This document shows, in pieces, positions 27,880-37,048 of a stretch of 64,000 nucleotides of DNA. The position numbers were made by a program, and so were the translations under genes. The notes beneath the pieces were generated by a model, which did no database searches, was not told the origin of the DNA, and saw only the letters and a list, made by a program, of their open reading frames with translations. The first letter of the stretch is position 1, and each line of letters starts with the position of its first letter. The stretch comes from Pseudomonas furukawaii (GTDB lineage Bacteria; Pseudomonadota; Gammaproteobacteria; Pseudomonadales; Pseudomonadaceae). The stretch is from positions 2,542,001 to 2,606,000 of the forward strand of contig NZ_AP014862.1 of NCBI RefSeq assembly GCF_002355475.1. Direction: 5' to 3'.

Positions 27880-29229
27880 ATGCACGGAAACCGACGGGTC
27901 GCGGGGTATGTCTGGCTGGGGATGCGAGAGCGCGTGGGCTACGGTCTCGGCGACCTCGCGTCGAACCTGTCCTTCGGGATGGTCTCGTTGTTCCTCCTCT
28001 ACTTCTATACCGATATCTATGGCCTCTCGGCGGGGGAGGCGAGCCTGATCTTCGTCATTGCACGCTGTTTGGATGCGGTCTTCACGCTCCTGGTGGGCTA
28101 CTTCATCGATGGCACCCGTTCCCGCCACGGCAAGCTGCGTCCCTACCTGCTGTACGGTGCAGCGCCCCTGGGCGTGCTGACCCTGTCGTGCTTCCTGGCG
28201 CCGGCCGTCGAACTGAAGTTCCTCTTCGCCCTGCTGGGCTACAGCGGCTACTGCCTCGCCTATTCACTGGTGAACACGCCCTATTCGGCCCTGACCAACC
28301 GCATGACCCTGCACGAAGGGGCGCGGGCCTCCCTCTCCATGTACCGCATGCTGGGGGCGATGCTCGGTTACCTGCTGGTGTCCGGCTGCGCAATGGGGCT
28401 GATCGCCCGTTTCCGGGACCCCCAGCTGGGCTACGCCGTGGTGGCCGCCAGCTTCGCCGGACTGGCGACCCTGCTGTTCCTCGCCTGCTTCGCCATGACC
28501 CGGGAACGCGTCGGCAGCGTCGCGGTCGGCCGCCCGCCGCTACGGGACGTGCTCCGGGCCACCCTGGGCAATGCCCCGCTGTTGCTCTTGTCGCTCCACA
28601 CCGCCGCGGTCTATGTCGCCTACAGCCTGTGGGGCGCGATGGCGGTGTACTACGTCAACCATGTCCTGGGGGACCCGGAGTTCGTCGGGGCCTTCTTCCT
28701 TATCCAGTCCTGCGCCTACATCGGCGGCACCCTGCTCTCCGACCCCCTGATCCGGCGTATCGGCAAGAAACGCCTGAGCCAGGCCGCGCTGCTGGCCGGA
28801 GGGAGCGCCCTCACGGCCCAACTGGCGGTGGAGGGCGGCGGGGCCTGGGTGATGCTCTGCGTTTCGGTCTACAGCGCGGCTCTGGCCATGCTCTTCGTCT
28901 GCATGTGGGCGATGGTGGCCGATACCGTCGAGTACGCCCAATGGCGCGGCGCTCAGCGTGCGGAAGGGGCGGTCTACGGCTTCTACAACCTGGTGACCAA
29001 GCTGGCCATGGCCGCGGCCGGCGGCCTGGCGGGGCTGCTGCTGGAGCTGCACGACTACCGGCCGGGAGAGGTGAGCGCCAGGGCGCTGATGGGCATCGAG
29101 CGGGGCATGACGCTGATCCCCGCGTCCTGCTTCGCCCTGGGCCTGCTGGCCATTTCGTTCTATGCCCTGGATGAGTCGCGCTACCGGCAACTGCTGGGGC
29201 AGCTCCTCCAGTGCGATCCGGGGAGGTAG
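27880..29229 (+). CDS. GPH-type (glycoside-pentoside-hexuronide) cation symporter
   Basis: A 449-residue, 12-helix transporter of the GPH/MelB branch of the major facilitator superfamily. Hallmarks are RVGYGLGDLASNLSFGM near the N-terminus, YTDIYGLSAGEASLIFVIARCLDAVFTLLVGYFIDGT, and AYSLVNTPYSALTNRMT with the cation-site pattern. The start at 27880 has GGGGG upstream; MRERVGYGLGD at 27922 is an alternative. It lies between the chemoreceptor and the GH3 glycosidase (6-bp gap), so it probably imports a beta-glucoside that the cytoplasmic GH3 cleaves. Confidence 0.9.
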   Translation: MHGNRRVAGYVWLGMRERVGYGLGDLASNLSFGMVSLFLLYFYTDIYGLSAGEASLIFVIARCLDAVFTLLVGYFIDGTRSRHGKLRPYLLYGAAPLGVLTLSCFLAPAVELKFLFALLGYSGYCLAYSLVNTPYSALTNRMTLHEGARASLSMYRMLGAMLGYLLVSGCAMGLIARFRDPQLGYAVVAASFAGLATLLFLACFAMTRERVGSVAVGRPPLRDVLRATLGNAPLLLLSLHTAAVYVAYSLWGAMAVYYVNHVLGDPEFVGAFFLIQSCAYIGGTLLSDPLIRRIGKKRLSQAALLAGGSALTAQLAVEGGGAWVMLCVSVYSAALAMLFVCMWAMVADTVEYAQWRGAQRAEGAVYGFYNLVTKLAMAAAGGLAGLLLELHDYRPGEVSARALMGIERGMTLIPASCFALGLLAISFYALDESRYRQLLGQLLQCDPGR

Positions 29230-29235
29230 CGGTCG

Positions 29236-31569
29236 ATGGACGAGGACATCCGGGCGCGGCTCGGCGCCATGAATCTCGAGGAGAAGGTGCGGCTGCTGGG
29301 AGGTGACGGGCTCTGGCGAACCCAGGCGCTGCCGCGTCTTGGGATCGCGGCGGTGCTGATGACCGACGGCACCCAGGGTGTGCGCTACAGCATCGGCCAG
29401 ATCGATGGGGGCGAGGGCTGGGGGCTGGACGCGGCACTGCGGGCCGACGACCTGGAGGGCAGGGCCGATGCGGGCGTGGAGGCATTGTTCGGCCTCGCCC
29501 GGCAGGCCACCTGTTTCCCCAGCGGTTCCTGCCTGGGTTGTTGCTGGGACCCGGCCCTGCTGCGGGAAATGGGCCATGCCCTGGCCGAGGAATGCCAGGA
29601 AATGGGCGTTGGCCTGCTCCTGGGCCCCGGTGTCAACCTGCGCCGCACGCCCCTGGCGGGACGGGGCTATGAGTACTACGCGGAGGATCCGCTGCTCACC
29701 GGCGAGCTGGCCGCGGCGTTGATAGAGGGGCTGCAGGCGCGCGGCGTCGGCGCCTGCCTCAAGCACCTGGCCTGCAACAACTCGGAATACCGTCGCACCG
29801 AGATGGATTCGGTGGTCGCCGAGCGCCCCCTGCGGGAACTCTACCTGCGCAGCTTCCAGCATGTGCTGGAGCGGGTCGAACCCTGGGCGCTGATGTCGGC
29901 CTACAACCGGCTCAACGGCACCCAGGCAGCCGAGCATCCCTGGTTGCTGACGCGGGTGCTGCGGGAGGAATGGGGTTACCAGGGACCTGTGATATCCGAC
30001 TGGCACGGGATCAAGGACCGCCCGGCGGCCTTGCTGGCCGGCAACGATCTCGCCATGCCGGAAAGTCGCCGCCAGCATGAGGCGCTGCTGGAAGCGGTGC
30101 TGGACGGCAGCGTTCCCCGGGAGACCCTGGACCGTTCCTGCGAACGGGTGTTGCGCCTGGTGGCGCGGGTCGAGGCCGGCCGGCGCCCGGATGCCCGCGC
30201 CGATCATCTGGCCCACCATCGGCTGGCGCGCCGCCTCGCTGCGGAATCCCTGGTGCTGCTCAAGAACGAGGACGATGTACTGCCCATCGGTGACGAGGTC
30301 CGCCGCATCGCGGTCATCGGCTCGCCGGCCCTTCAACCGGTGATCCAGGGATCGGGTTGCGCCACCACTCGCGCCCGCCACCTGGACGTCCCGCTGGAGG
30401 AAATCCGCGCCCTGGCCGGAGACGCCCGGCAGGTGGAATACGCGATGGGCACCGGGGCGGATGGGGCGATGGACCCGTTGGCGGAGGCCGAGGCGATGAC
30501 CCTGGCGCGCCGGGCCGACCTGGTGGTGCTCTTCGTCAGCACCCCGGTGGGCATGGATGGGGAGAACGGCGACCGCCGGGACCTGGATATCCTGCCCGCC
30601 CACGCGCGGCTCCTGGACGCCGTCGCCGGTGTCCAGTCGCGGCTGGTCGTGGTGCTGTCCAGCGGCGATGCGGTGCTGATGCCCTGGCTGGAGCAGGTGC
30701 GGGCGCTGCTGCTCACCTTCTTCGGCGGCCAGGGCATGGGCCATGCCGTGGCCGAGGTGCTGTTCGGCCGGACCAATCCCAGTGGACGCCTCAGCGTCAC
30801 CTTCCCCAACAGCCTCGAAGAAACGCCCGCCCATCTGGGCTACCCGGGAGAGCAGTCGCGCCACCTGTACGGCGAGGGGCTGTTCGTCGGGTATCGGTAT
30901 TACGACAAGCGCCGCATCGAACCCCGCTTTCCCTTCGGTTTCGGCCTCGGCTACAGCCGCTTCGATTATCGCGACCTGCGCGTGTCTCAGCCCAGCATCG
31001 GTCCGGGCCAGACCCTGTGGATCAGCCTGGAACTGACCAATCTCGGCCCCCGTCCCGGGCAGGAGGTGGTGCAACTCTACGTGGCGCCACCGGCTGGGGA
31101 ACTGCTGCGGGAGCCCCAGGCGCTGAAGGCCTTCGCCAAGGTGGCCCTGGCCGTGGGAGAGCGCCGACGGGTCGAACTGGCGTTGGAGGCGGATGCCCTG
31201 GCCCACTACGACCCGCAACGCGGGCGCTGGGTGTTGGCCGGAGGCGTCCATCAGTTGCGTATCGGCAGCTCGTCCCGCGATGTCCGACTGGTGGGGCAGG
31301 TACGGATCAGCGCGCCGCCCTGCTATCCGGTCCTCAGCGCCGACTCCTCCCTGGCCCAGTTGCTGCGGAACCCGCCGGCCTTTGCGGCGGTGGCGCGGCT
31401 GGTGAGCCGCAAGAGCGGGGTTCCCGTGGGGCGGGTGCGTCGGCGCCTGGCGGAGCTGGCCCCCAGCTTGTTTGCGGGGCTCTACGTGAGCCTGGTGGAA
31501 CTGCTCCGCCTGGAGGTCAGCGAGGCGGAGCTGGAGCGGGCGCTGCGACAGGGCCGGGAGCCGGATTAG
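29236..31569 (+). CDS. GH3-family beta-glycosidase, cytoplasmic, with C-terminal extension
   Basis: A 777-residue family 3 glycoside hydrolase. The N-terminal TIM-barrel includes LMTDGTQGVRY, LGPGVNLRRTPLAGRGYEYYAEDP and LKHLACNNSEYRR. The catalytic nucleophile is Asp255 in VISDWHGI. The alpha/beta sandwich domain begins near residue 330 (LAAESLVLLKNEDDVLPIG) and the fibronectin-III-like domain near 600-690 (LTNLGPRPGQEVVQLYVAPP). There is no signal peptide, in contrast to many periplasmic BglX enzymes. After the FnIII domain about 80 extra residues form a helical tail (SADSSLAQLLRNPPAFAAVA...). It is likely a beta-glucosidase acting on imported substrate. Confidence 0.93.
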   Translation: MDEDIRARLGAMNLEEKVRLLGGDGLWRTQALPRLGIAAVLMTDGTQGVRYSIGQIDGGEGWGLDAALRADDLEGRADAGVEALFGLARQATCFPSGSCLGCCWDPALLREMGHALAEECQEMGVGLLLGPGVNLRRTPLAGRGYEYYAEDPLLTGELAAALIEGLQARGVGACLKHLACNNSEYRRTEMDSVVAERPLRELYLRSFQHVLERVEPWALMSAYNRLNGTQAAEHPWLLTRVLREEWGYQGPVISDWHGIKDRPAALLAGNDLAMPESRRQHEALLEAVLDGSVPRETLDRSCERVLRLVARVEAGRRPDARADHLAHHRLARRLAAESLVLLKNEDDVLPIGDEVRRIAVIGSPALQPVIQGSGCATTRARHLDVPLEEIRALAGDARQVEYAMGTGADGAMDPLAEAEAMTLARRADLVVLFVSTPVGMDGENGDRRDLDILPAHARLLDAVAGVQSRLVVVLSSGDAVLMPWLEQVRALLLTFFGGQGMGHAVAEVLFGRTNPSGRLSVTFPNSLEETPAHLGYPGEQSRHLYGEGLFVGYRYYDKRRIEPRFPFGFGLGYSRFDYRDLRVSQPSIGPGQTLWISLELTNLGPRPGQEVVQLYVAPPAGELLREPQALKAFAKVALAVGERRRVELALEADALAHYDPQRGRWVLAGGVHQLRIGSSSRDVRLVGQVRISAPPCYPVLSADSSLAQLLRNPPAFAAVARLVSRKSGVPVGRVRRRLAELAPSLFAGLYVSLVELLRLEVSEAELERALRQGREPD

Positions 31570-31742
31570 CGGTTGCGGGGGCGACGCAACATCGGCCAGG
31601 TGCCCAGCACGGCGGGAATGCCCAGCCCCAGCCAGGCGACGGCATCCCAGCCGCCGTCCCCGAGCAGGGCGCTGAACAGGCCGGCGGCCGACAGCAGACC
31701 GATGAGGGTGGGCAGGGCGAAGGTGGATTGCCGCCAGTTCAT
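31566..31742 (-). CDS. Small membrane protein downstream of PepSY protein
   Basis: A 58-residue hydrophobic protein: MNWRQSTFALPTLIGLLSAAGLFSALLGD then GWDAVAWLGLGIPAVLGTWPMLRRP, i.e. two membrane helices with a basic C-terminus. The start overlaps the stop of the PepSY gene by 4 nt (ATGA on the minus strand), which supports translation. The convergent GH3 stop overlaps its 3' end by 4 bp. Small proteins of this kind often accompany PepSY-associated iron-uptake genes in Pseudomonas; the function is unknown. Confidence 0.75.
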   Translation of the reverse strand: MNWRQSTFALPTLIGLLSAAGLFSALLGDGGWDAVAWLGLGIPAVLGTWPMLRRPRNR

Positions 31743-32869
31743 GCGGTTGCCTCCCGTTCGATCCCTTTGTCGGCACCGCGCCGCTGGCGTGCCCACCAGA
31801 GATAGAGCCCACTGCCGAGCAGGACGATGGTGAGCAGGTCGAGTACCGCCCAGAGGATCTGCATCGGCCTCCCGCCGTAGTCGCCGAAGTGCAGCGGTTG
31901 TGACATGGCCAGGGCGTCCATGTACCAGGGGCGCTGGGCCACGGCGGTCACCGCCAGGGTACGCGCGTCGATCAGTACAGGCGTCCAGAGGTGGGCGGTG
32001 AGGTGAGAGCCGCCCACCATGAACACCGTGTAATGGTGTTCGCTGGAGAAGCGCGTGCCGGGGAAGGCGATGAAGTCCGCCTGCATCCCCGGCAAGGCAT
32101 CGGCGGCGATCGCCAGCACCCTGTCGGCGGGGGCGCGTTCGGTCAGCGGTGGGGCGTTCCGGTAAGGCTCCACCAGTGCGGCCAGGGCGTCCTGGCGCCA
32201 GGCGCTGATCAGGAGGTCTGCGCAGGCGCTGATGACGCCGGTGACGCCCACTGCCATGGCCCAGGTCAGGGTGACGATGCCGATCAGGTTGTGCAGGTCC
32301 AGCCAGCGGGTGCGGGTGGAGCGCGCATGGCGCACCTCGGCGAATTTCAGCCGACGCATGAAGGGTGAGTACAGCACCACGCCAGACAGGATGGCGGCCA
32401 CGAACAGCAGGCCCATGAAGGCCAGCAGCAGCTTGCCGGGCAAGCCGGCGAACAGGTCCACGTGCAGGCGCAGGATGAACATCAGGACACCGCCATTGGC
32501 CGCCGGCATGGCGACCGGCTCGCCAGTGCGGGCGTCGAGCATGAAGGTGTGGGATGAATTGGGCTCGGTGCCGGCGCTGGCAGCGGTGATGGTCACCACG
32601 CCGTTGGGTTCGTCCTTCTCGAAACCGATGTACTGCACCACTTCGCCGGGGCGATGGCGTTCGGCGGCTTCCACCAGCTGTTGCAGCCCCAGGTGGGGCG
32701 TGTCCGGCGCCATCTCGCGCAGCTCGGGAGCCTCGCCCAGCAGGTGCTCGAGTTCGTGATGGAAGATCAGGGGCAGGCCGGTAATGGCCAGCATCAGCAG
32801 GAACAGGGTGCAGACCAGGCTGGTCCAGGTGTGGACGAAGGACCAGCGGCGGATGGTGGAGGGTTTCAT
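31739..32869 (-). CDS. PepSY-associated transmembrane protein (iron-uptake accessory)
   Basis: A 376-residue inner-membrane protein with four helices: RRWSFVHTWTSLVCTLFLLMLAITGLPLIF (about 8-37), a periplasmic PepSY loop, LLLAFMGLLFVAAILSGVVLY, LHNLIGIVTLTWAMAVGVTGVISACADLL, and a C-terminal WAVLDLLTIVLLGSGLYLWWARQ. This is the PiuB/FegB-like family, which in ferrisiderophore systems is linked to iron release or reduction at the inner membrane. The ATG at 32869 is chosen because the family starts MKPSTIRRWS. It lies 67 bp downstream of the TonB receptor on the same strand. Confidence 0.88.
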   Translation of the reverse strand: MKPSTIRRWSFVHTWTSLVCTLFLLMLAITGLPLIFHHELEHLLGEAPELREMAPDTPHLGLQQLVEAAERHRPGEVVQYIGFEKDEPNGVVTITAASAGTEPNSSHTFMLDARTGEPVAMPAANGGVLMFILRLHVDLFAGLPGKLLLAFMGLLFVAAILSGVVLYSPFMRRLKFAEVRHARSTRTRWLDLHNLIGIVTLTWAMAVGVTGVISACADLLISAWRQDALAALVEPYRNAPPLTERAPADRVLAIAADALPGMQADFIAFPGTRFSSEHHYTVFMVGGSHLTAHLWTPVLIDARTLAVTAVAQRPWYMDALAMSQPLHFGDYGGRPMQILWAVLDLLTIVLLGSGLYLWWARQRRGADKGIEREATA

Positions 32870-32936
32870 TGGCTTTCCAGTGGCGAAGGCCGTCACTCGG
32901 ACGGCCCCGGTATTACGTGGGTTGCGATCGGCCGCC

Positions 32937-35351
32937 TTACCACTTGTAGCTGGCGCTGGCTACGACGCTGCGCTCGTCGCCGTAGTAGCAGTAGAAGCCG
33001 TCGCAGGTGGAGATGTAGTCCTTGTCGAACAGGTTGGTCGCGTTGAGCGCCAGCGAGGCGCCGCTGAGGCTGCTGTCCAGGCGACCGAGGTCGTAGTGCA
33101 CGGCCGCATCGAACACCGTGTAGGCGTTCGCGTGGCCGAGCTCGGTGTTGGCCTGGTCGCCATAGGTGTTGCCGGTGTAGCGCGCACCGGCGGCGATGCC
33201 GAAACCATCGAGCAGCCCCTCGTGCCAGGTGTAGTCGGCCCAGACCGAGGCCTGGCGATTGGGCATCAGCTGCAGGCGCTTGCCCTTGAACTCACCGTCC
33301 TGCACCTCGGATTTCGCCTGGGTGTAGGCGGCGGTCAGCTTCAGGTTCTCGTTGACGTCGGCCACGGCTTCCAGCTCCAGGCCCTTGACCTTCACTTCGC
33401 CGGTCTGGCTGGTGACCGGGATGCCACCGATGCGGTTGGTCGCCGACACGTTCTGCTGGGTCAGGTCGTAGACCGCGGCGGTGAGCAGGATGTCGGTGCC
33501 GGGTGGCTGGTACTTGATGCCCAGCTCCCACTGCTTGCCCTCGGTCGGCTTGAACGACTCGGTCGGCGAAGCCGTGGCGTTGCTGGTCGGCTGGAAGGAC
33601 TCGGCGTAGGACAGGTAGGGCACGACGCCTGAATCGAAGACGTAGCTGAGGGCCGCGTTACCGCTGAACGCCTGGTCGCGCTCGGTGTTGGTCGCATCGC
33701 CCTGGTTGAAGAACTCGGTGCCGGTGTGTACCCAGTCCTCGCGCCCGCCAAGGGTCAGGCGCCAGCGATCGAGGGCCATCTGGTCCTGGACGTACAAGCC
33801 GGTCTGGCGGGTCTTCTGGTTGTAGTCGTAGAACGCGGCGGAACGCGGCGGGCGGGTAATCGGCACGCCGTAGATCGGGTTGGTCACGTTGACGTCCGGG
33901 ACCTGGCCGAAGATCGACAGGTAGTTGGTGTTGTTGCGCTGGTGGTCGAGGCCGAGCAGCAGGGTGTGGCTGATGTCGCCGGTGGTGAAATCGGCCTGGA
34001 AGTTGTTGTCCACCGCGAACTGGCTGATGTCCTCGTCCACATTGGTCGAGCTGCGGCCGGTGTTGCCGTTGTCGTCGACGACGAAGCCGAAGGCGGCGAA
34101 GGCCGGAATGTAGGAGTTGACGGTGATGGCCTGGAACGACAGGTCGGACTTGGTGTAACGCAGGTTCTGGCGGAACTGCCAGACGTCGTTGAAGCGATGC
34201 TCGAACGCATAGCCCAGCGCGTAGTAGGTGCGGTCGTAGAACTCGTAGTTCGGATCGCCCAGGTTCTTGTGGTGGGAGATCGTGCCGAACGGCATGTCGA
34301 TCTTGGTGCCCTGGATCGGGCGGAACTGGCTGGTGACGCCGGTATCGTCGCGGGTGAACTGCGACAACAGGGTCAGGGTGGTATCGGCGTCGATGTTCCA
34401 GGTCAGGCTCGGTGCGACGTTGTAGCGCTTGTCTTCGATATGGTCGATCTGCGTGTCGCTGTCGCGTACCACGCCGCTGACGCCGTAGAGGAACCGGCCT
34501 TGCTCGTCGATCCTGCCGGTGCTGGCGAAGTTGATCTGGCGATGGTTGTCGCTGCCGTACTGGAGTTCGACCTCATGGCTCGACTCGGCGCTCGGACGGC
34601 GGCTGACCATGTCCAGCAGGCCGCCGGGCGGGGTCTGGCCGTACACCGACGACGCCGGGCCGCGCAGCAGGGCCAGGCGGTCCAGGTTCCAGGTCTCCGG
34701 TTTCGGGTTGGCGTACACGCCCTTGGGCAGCGGCAGGCCGTCGAGGAACTGGGTCGGCTCGAAGCCGCGCACGCGCATCCAGTCGAAGCGGGTGTCGCTG
34801 CCGTAGCTGCTGGAGACGATCCCCGGCATGTACTTCACCGCATCGTCGAGGCTGTGCACGCCACGGTCCTGCATCTGCTCGCGGGTGGCGACGGAAATCG
34901 AACGCGGGGCTTCGACCAGCGCCGTATCGGTCTTGCTCCCGGCGGCGGTGCGCTTGGCCAGGTAGCCGGTGGTCGGTCCCCAGGCCGTCTCGTAGCTGCG
35001 GCTGCCTTCGATGTTCACGTCCGGCAGGTTCAGTGCCTCGTCAGCCACCGGTGCCAGGCTGTAGCTGTCCGCGCCGATCTGTACCAGACGCAGGTCGCTG
35101 CCCTGCAGCGCGCGGGAGAGGGCCTGCAGCGGGCTCATTTCGCCCTGGATCGCCGGAGCGGTCCTGCCACTGGTCAGGGTCGGATCGACGCTGAGCACGA
35201 TGCCCGCGTCGGCGGCGATGCGATTCAAGGTGCTGGCCAGTGGGGCTGCAGGCAGTCGGTAGCTTTCGGCCAGGGCCGGGTTGGACAGGCCGCCGAAGGT
35301 GACGGCCAGGGCCAGAAGCGTGCGCCGGAACGGGGTGGAGGCAAGGTGCAT
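32937..35351 (-). CDS. TonB-dependent ferrisiderophore receptor with signalling domain
   Basis: An 804-residue outer-membrane receptor. The signal peptide is about residues 1-28 (ending NPALA). An STN signalling domain at 32-105 (APLASTLNRIAADAGIVL) marks a receptor that signals to an anti-sigma factor. The plug domain has APRSISVATREQMQDRGVHSLDDAVKYMPGI, followed by a 22-strand barrel ending in Trp (SASYKW). An ATG at 35360 directly abuts AGGAG, whereas the ATG at 35351 lies 9 nt from it, so 35351 is chosen. The fecI-fecR pair upstream should control it in response to the cognate siderophore. Confidence 0.94.
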   Translation of the reverse strand: MHLASTPFRRTLLALAVTFGGLSNPALAESYRLPAAPLASTLNRIAADAGIVLSVDPTLTSGRTAPAIQGEMSPLQALSRALQGSDLRLVQIGADSYSLAPVADEALNLPDVNIEGSRSYETAWGPTTGYLAKRTAAGSKTDTALVEAPRSISVATREQMQDRGVHSLDDAVKYMPGIVSSSYGSDTRFDWMRVRGFEPTQFLDGLPLPKGVYANPKPETWNLDRLALLRGPASSVYGQTPPGGLLDMVSRRPSAESSHEVELQYGSDNHRQINFASTGRIDEQGRFLYGVSGVVRDSDTQIDHIEDKRYNVAPSLTWNIDADTTLTLLSQFTRDDTGVTSQFRPIQGTKIDMPFGTISHHKNLGDPNYEFYDRTYYALGYAFEHRFNDVWQFRQNLRYTKSDLSFQAITVNSYIPAFAAFGFVVDDNGNTGRSSTNVDEDISQFAVDNNFQADFTTGDISHTLLLGLDHQRNNTNYLSIFGQVPDVNVTNPIYGVPITRPPRSAAFYDYNQKTRQTGLYVQDQMALDRWRLTLGGREDWVHTGTEFFNQGDATNTERDQAFSGNAALSYVFDSGVVPYLSYAESFQPTSNATASPTESFKPTEGKQWELGIKYQPPGTDILLTAAVYDLTQQNVSATNRIGGIPVTSQTGEVKVKGLELEAVADVNENLKLTAAYTQAKSEVQDGEFKGKRLQLMPNRQASVWADYTWHEGLLDGFGIAAGARYTGNTYGDQANTELGHANAYTVFDAAVHYDLGRLDSSLSGASLALNATNLFDKDYISTCDGFYCYYGDERSVVASASYKW

Positions 35352-35452
35352 TACGAACATCTCCTAAGTGAGAAATCGTCTCAATGCCCTAGTGCCGAAG
35401 CAGATTGGAAAAGTGACAGGGGTGGTAGAGAAAATTTTCCGAGCGTGGCCTC

Positions 35453-35513
35453 GTAGGAGCCGGCTCGCCGGCGAACGGCACGGGCCGGTTCGCGAGCAAG
35501 CTCGCTCCTACAG
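35453..35513. repeat. Paired REP-like palindromes between fecR-like gene and receptor
   Basis: GTAGGAGCCGGCTCGCCGGCGAAC (35453-35476) and its inverted counterpart CGCGAGCAAGCTCGCTCCTAC (35491-35511) form a head-to-head pair of the kind called REP/BIME in Pseudomonas. Terminal GTAGGAGC and GCTCCTAC match exactly. Confidence 0.8.
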
Positions 35514-35541
35514 AAGTGGCATGTCCATGACATATCCCGGC

Positions 35542-36501
35542 TCAGTCCTTCGCCGGCACCACCCGCACCCACCAGTCGCTGAATCGCTCGATGCGCACCG
35601 GCAGGCTCGGCGGCAGCGCGGCCAGGGCCTTGTCGCTGTCGTGGAGCGGGAAAACGCCGCTGATGCGCAGCGTGGCCAGGTCCGGGTCGAGGCCGAGATA
35701 GCCCTGTCGGTACTCGCCGAGGCGATCCACCAGCTGGCCCAGGGGCATCTCATCCGCCACCAGCAGCCCACGGCTCCAGGCATCGCTGCCCACCGGGGCG
35801 CTGCGGGTCGGCCCCAGCCGCTGGTCAGCGATCCACACCTGCTCCCCGGCGCGGATGACCCGATCGGCCGACTCGTAATGGGAGCGCGCGGCCACGGCTG
35901 ACTCCAGAACCACCAGGCGAGTGGCATCGCCCTCGCGGCTCACCAGGAATCGGGTACCCAGGGGCTGCAGACGGCCCTGGTCGGTCTCCACCACGAAGGG
36001 GCGTGGATCGTCGTGGCCGGTTTCCACCAGGATTTCGCCTCCTCGCAGGTACAGGCGACGCTCCGGGCCTTCGAAGTCGACATCCAGCGCGGTGCGGCTG
36101 TTGAGTTGCACCCGGGTCTGGTCCGCGAGGCGCAGTTCGCGATGTTCGCCGCTGCCGGTACGCTCGTCCGCCAGGTAGTCACCCAGGGGGCGTTGCTGGG
36201 CCAGCAGGCCGAGGCCCAGGCCGGAGGCCAGCAGCAGGGCCAGGGCGCTGCCGGTGATGCGGTGCAGGCTGCGTCGACGGACGCCACCGCTGCGCAGCAG
36301 GGCGCGGCGCGCGGAAGGATGGGCGGCGGCGCTGAGGTGCCGGTCGATACCGCCCAGTTGCTGCCAGACGCGGGCGTGCTCGGGGTGGGCGGCCAGCCAG
36401 CGCTGGATGTCCTGGTGATCCTGCTCGGTGGCGTCTCCCGAATCGAGGCGCAGCTGCCAGGCGATGGCTTCGTCCAGGGCGCGTGCGGACACCGGGTTCA
36501 T
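35542..36501 (-). CDS. FecR-type anti-sigma/sigma regulator
   Basis: A 319-residue cytoplasmic-membrane regulator. The N-terminal sigma-binding region (DUF4880) reads AIAWQLRLDSGDATEQDHQDIQRWLAAHPEHARVW. A membrane helix is at about residues 85-105 (GSALALLLASGLGLGLL). The periplasmic FecR domain has GEHRELRLADQTRVQLNSRTALDVDF and LYLRGGEILVETG. It overlaps the sigma gene by 4 nt and would transmit receptor occupancy to it. A REP pair separates it from the receptor gene. Confidence 0.93.
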   Translation of the reverse strand: MNPVSARALDEAIAWQLRLDSGDATEQDHQDIQRWLAAHPEHARVWQQLGGIDRHLSAAAHPSARRALLRSGGVRRRSLHRITGSALALLLASGLGLGLLAQQRPLGDYLADERTGSGEHRELRLADQTRVQLNSRTALDVDFEGPERRLYLRGGEILVETGHDDPRPFVVETDQGRLQPLGTRFLVSREGDATRLVVLESAVAARSHYESADRVIRAGEQVWIADQRLGPTRSAPVGSDAWSRGLLVADEMPLGQLVDRLGEYRQGYLGLDPDLATLRISGVFPLHDSDKALAALPPSLPVRIERFSDWWVRVVPAKD

Positions 36502-37016
36502 GTCGGCTCCCCATAGAGGGCGATGTAGCACTGGCGCATGCCCTGGGCCAGGTACTGGCGCACCCGGGAGGGGGAGACGCCCAGGCGCTCGGCGATCTCG
36601 GCGTGGCCCAGGCCGTCCAGGCGGTTGTAGAGGAAGGCGGCGCGAGCCTTGCTGGACAACTGGCCCAGCAGCCGGTCGATCTCCCGCAGGTTTTCCAGGA
36701 TCAGGGCCTGGTCCTCGGGGCTGGGGTGCAGGTCCCGCGGCGCCAGCGCCAGTTCTTCCAGGTAGGCCCGCTCCAGGTCGTTGCGGCGGAACTGGTCCAC
36801 CAGCAGGCCTCGGGCGATGGTCGCCAGCAATGCGCGGGGCTCCCGGGGAGCCTGTAGATCGGGACGCGCCAGCAGGCGCACAAAGGTGTCCTGGCTGACA
36901 TCCTCGGCGCGCTGGGGGCATTGCACCGTCTTGCGCAGCCAGCCGAACAGCCAGTCGCGGTGATCGCGGTAAAGCAGCCCTACCCGATGCGGATTCGCGG
37001 GATCGCCGGCCGACAC
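36498..37016 (-). CDS. ECF sigma factor, FecI type
   Basis: A 172-residue sigma-70 family (ECF, iron-starvation type) protein. Region 2 is RVGLLYRDHRDWLFGWLRKTVQCPQRAEDVSQDTFVRLLA. Region 4 is LSSKARAAFLYNRLDGLGHAEIAERLGVSPSRVRQYLAQGM. The start is a GTG at 37016 with GAGG 5 nt upstream. It is the first gene of the sigma/anti-sigma/receptor/PepSY set. A Fur-like site lies about 33 nt upstream (37049-37070). Confidence 0.93.
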   Translation of the reverse strand: MSAGDPANPHRVGLLYRDHRDWLFGWLRKTVQCPQRAEDVSQDTFVRLLARPDLQAPREPRALLATIARGLLVDQFRRNDLERAYLEELALAPRDLHPSPEDQALILENLREIDRLLGQLSSKARAAFLYNRLDGLGHAEIAERLGVSPSRVRQYLAQGMRQCYIALYGEPT

Positions 37017-37048
37017 GTTGACCTCGTCGAGATGATGTGTGAGGAGTG

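Noticed and set aside
28540-31812. A 1090-codon open frame antisense to the symporter and GH3 genes
   Set aside because: Low-complexity Gln/His/Arg/Gly-rich translation typical of the antisense frame of high-GC coding DNA; the sense genes have full family motifs.
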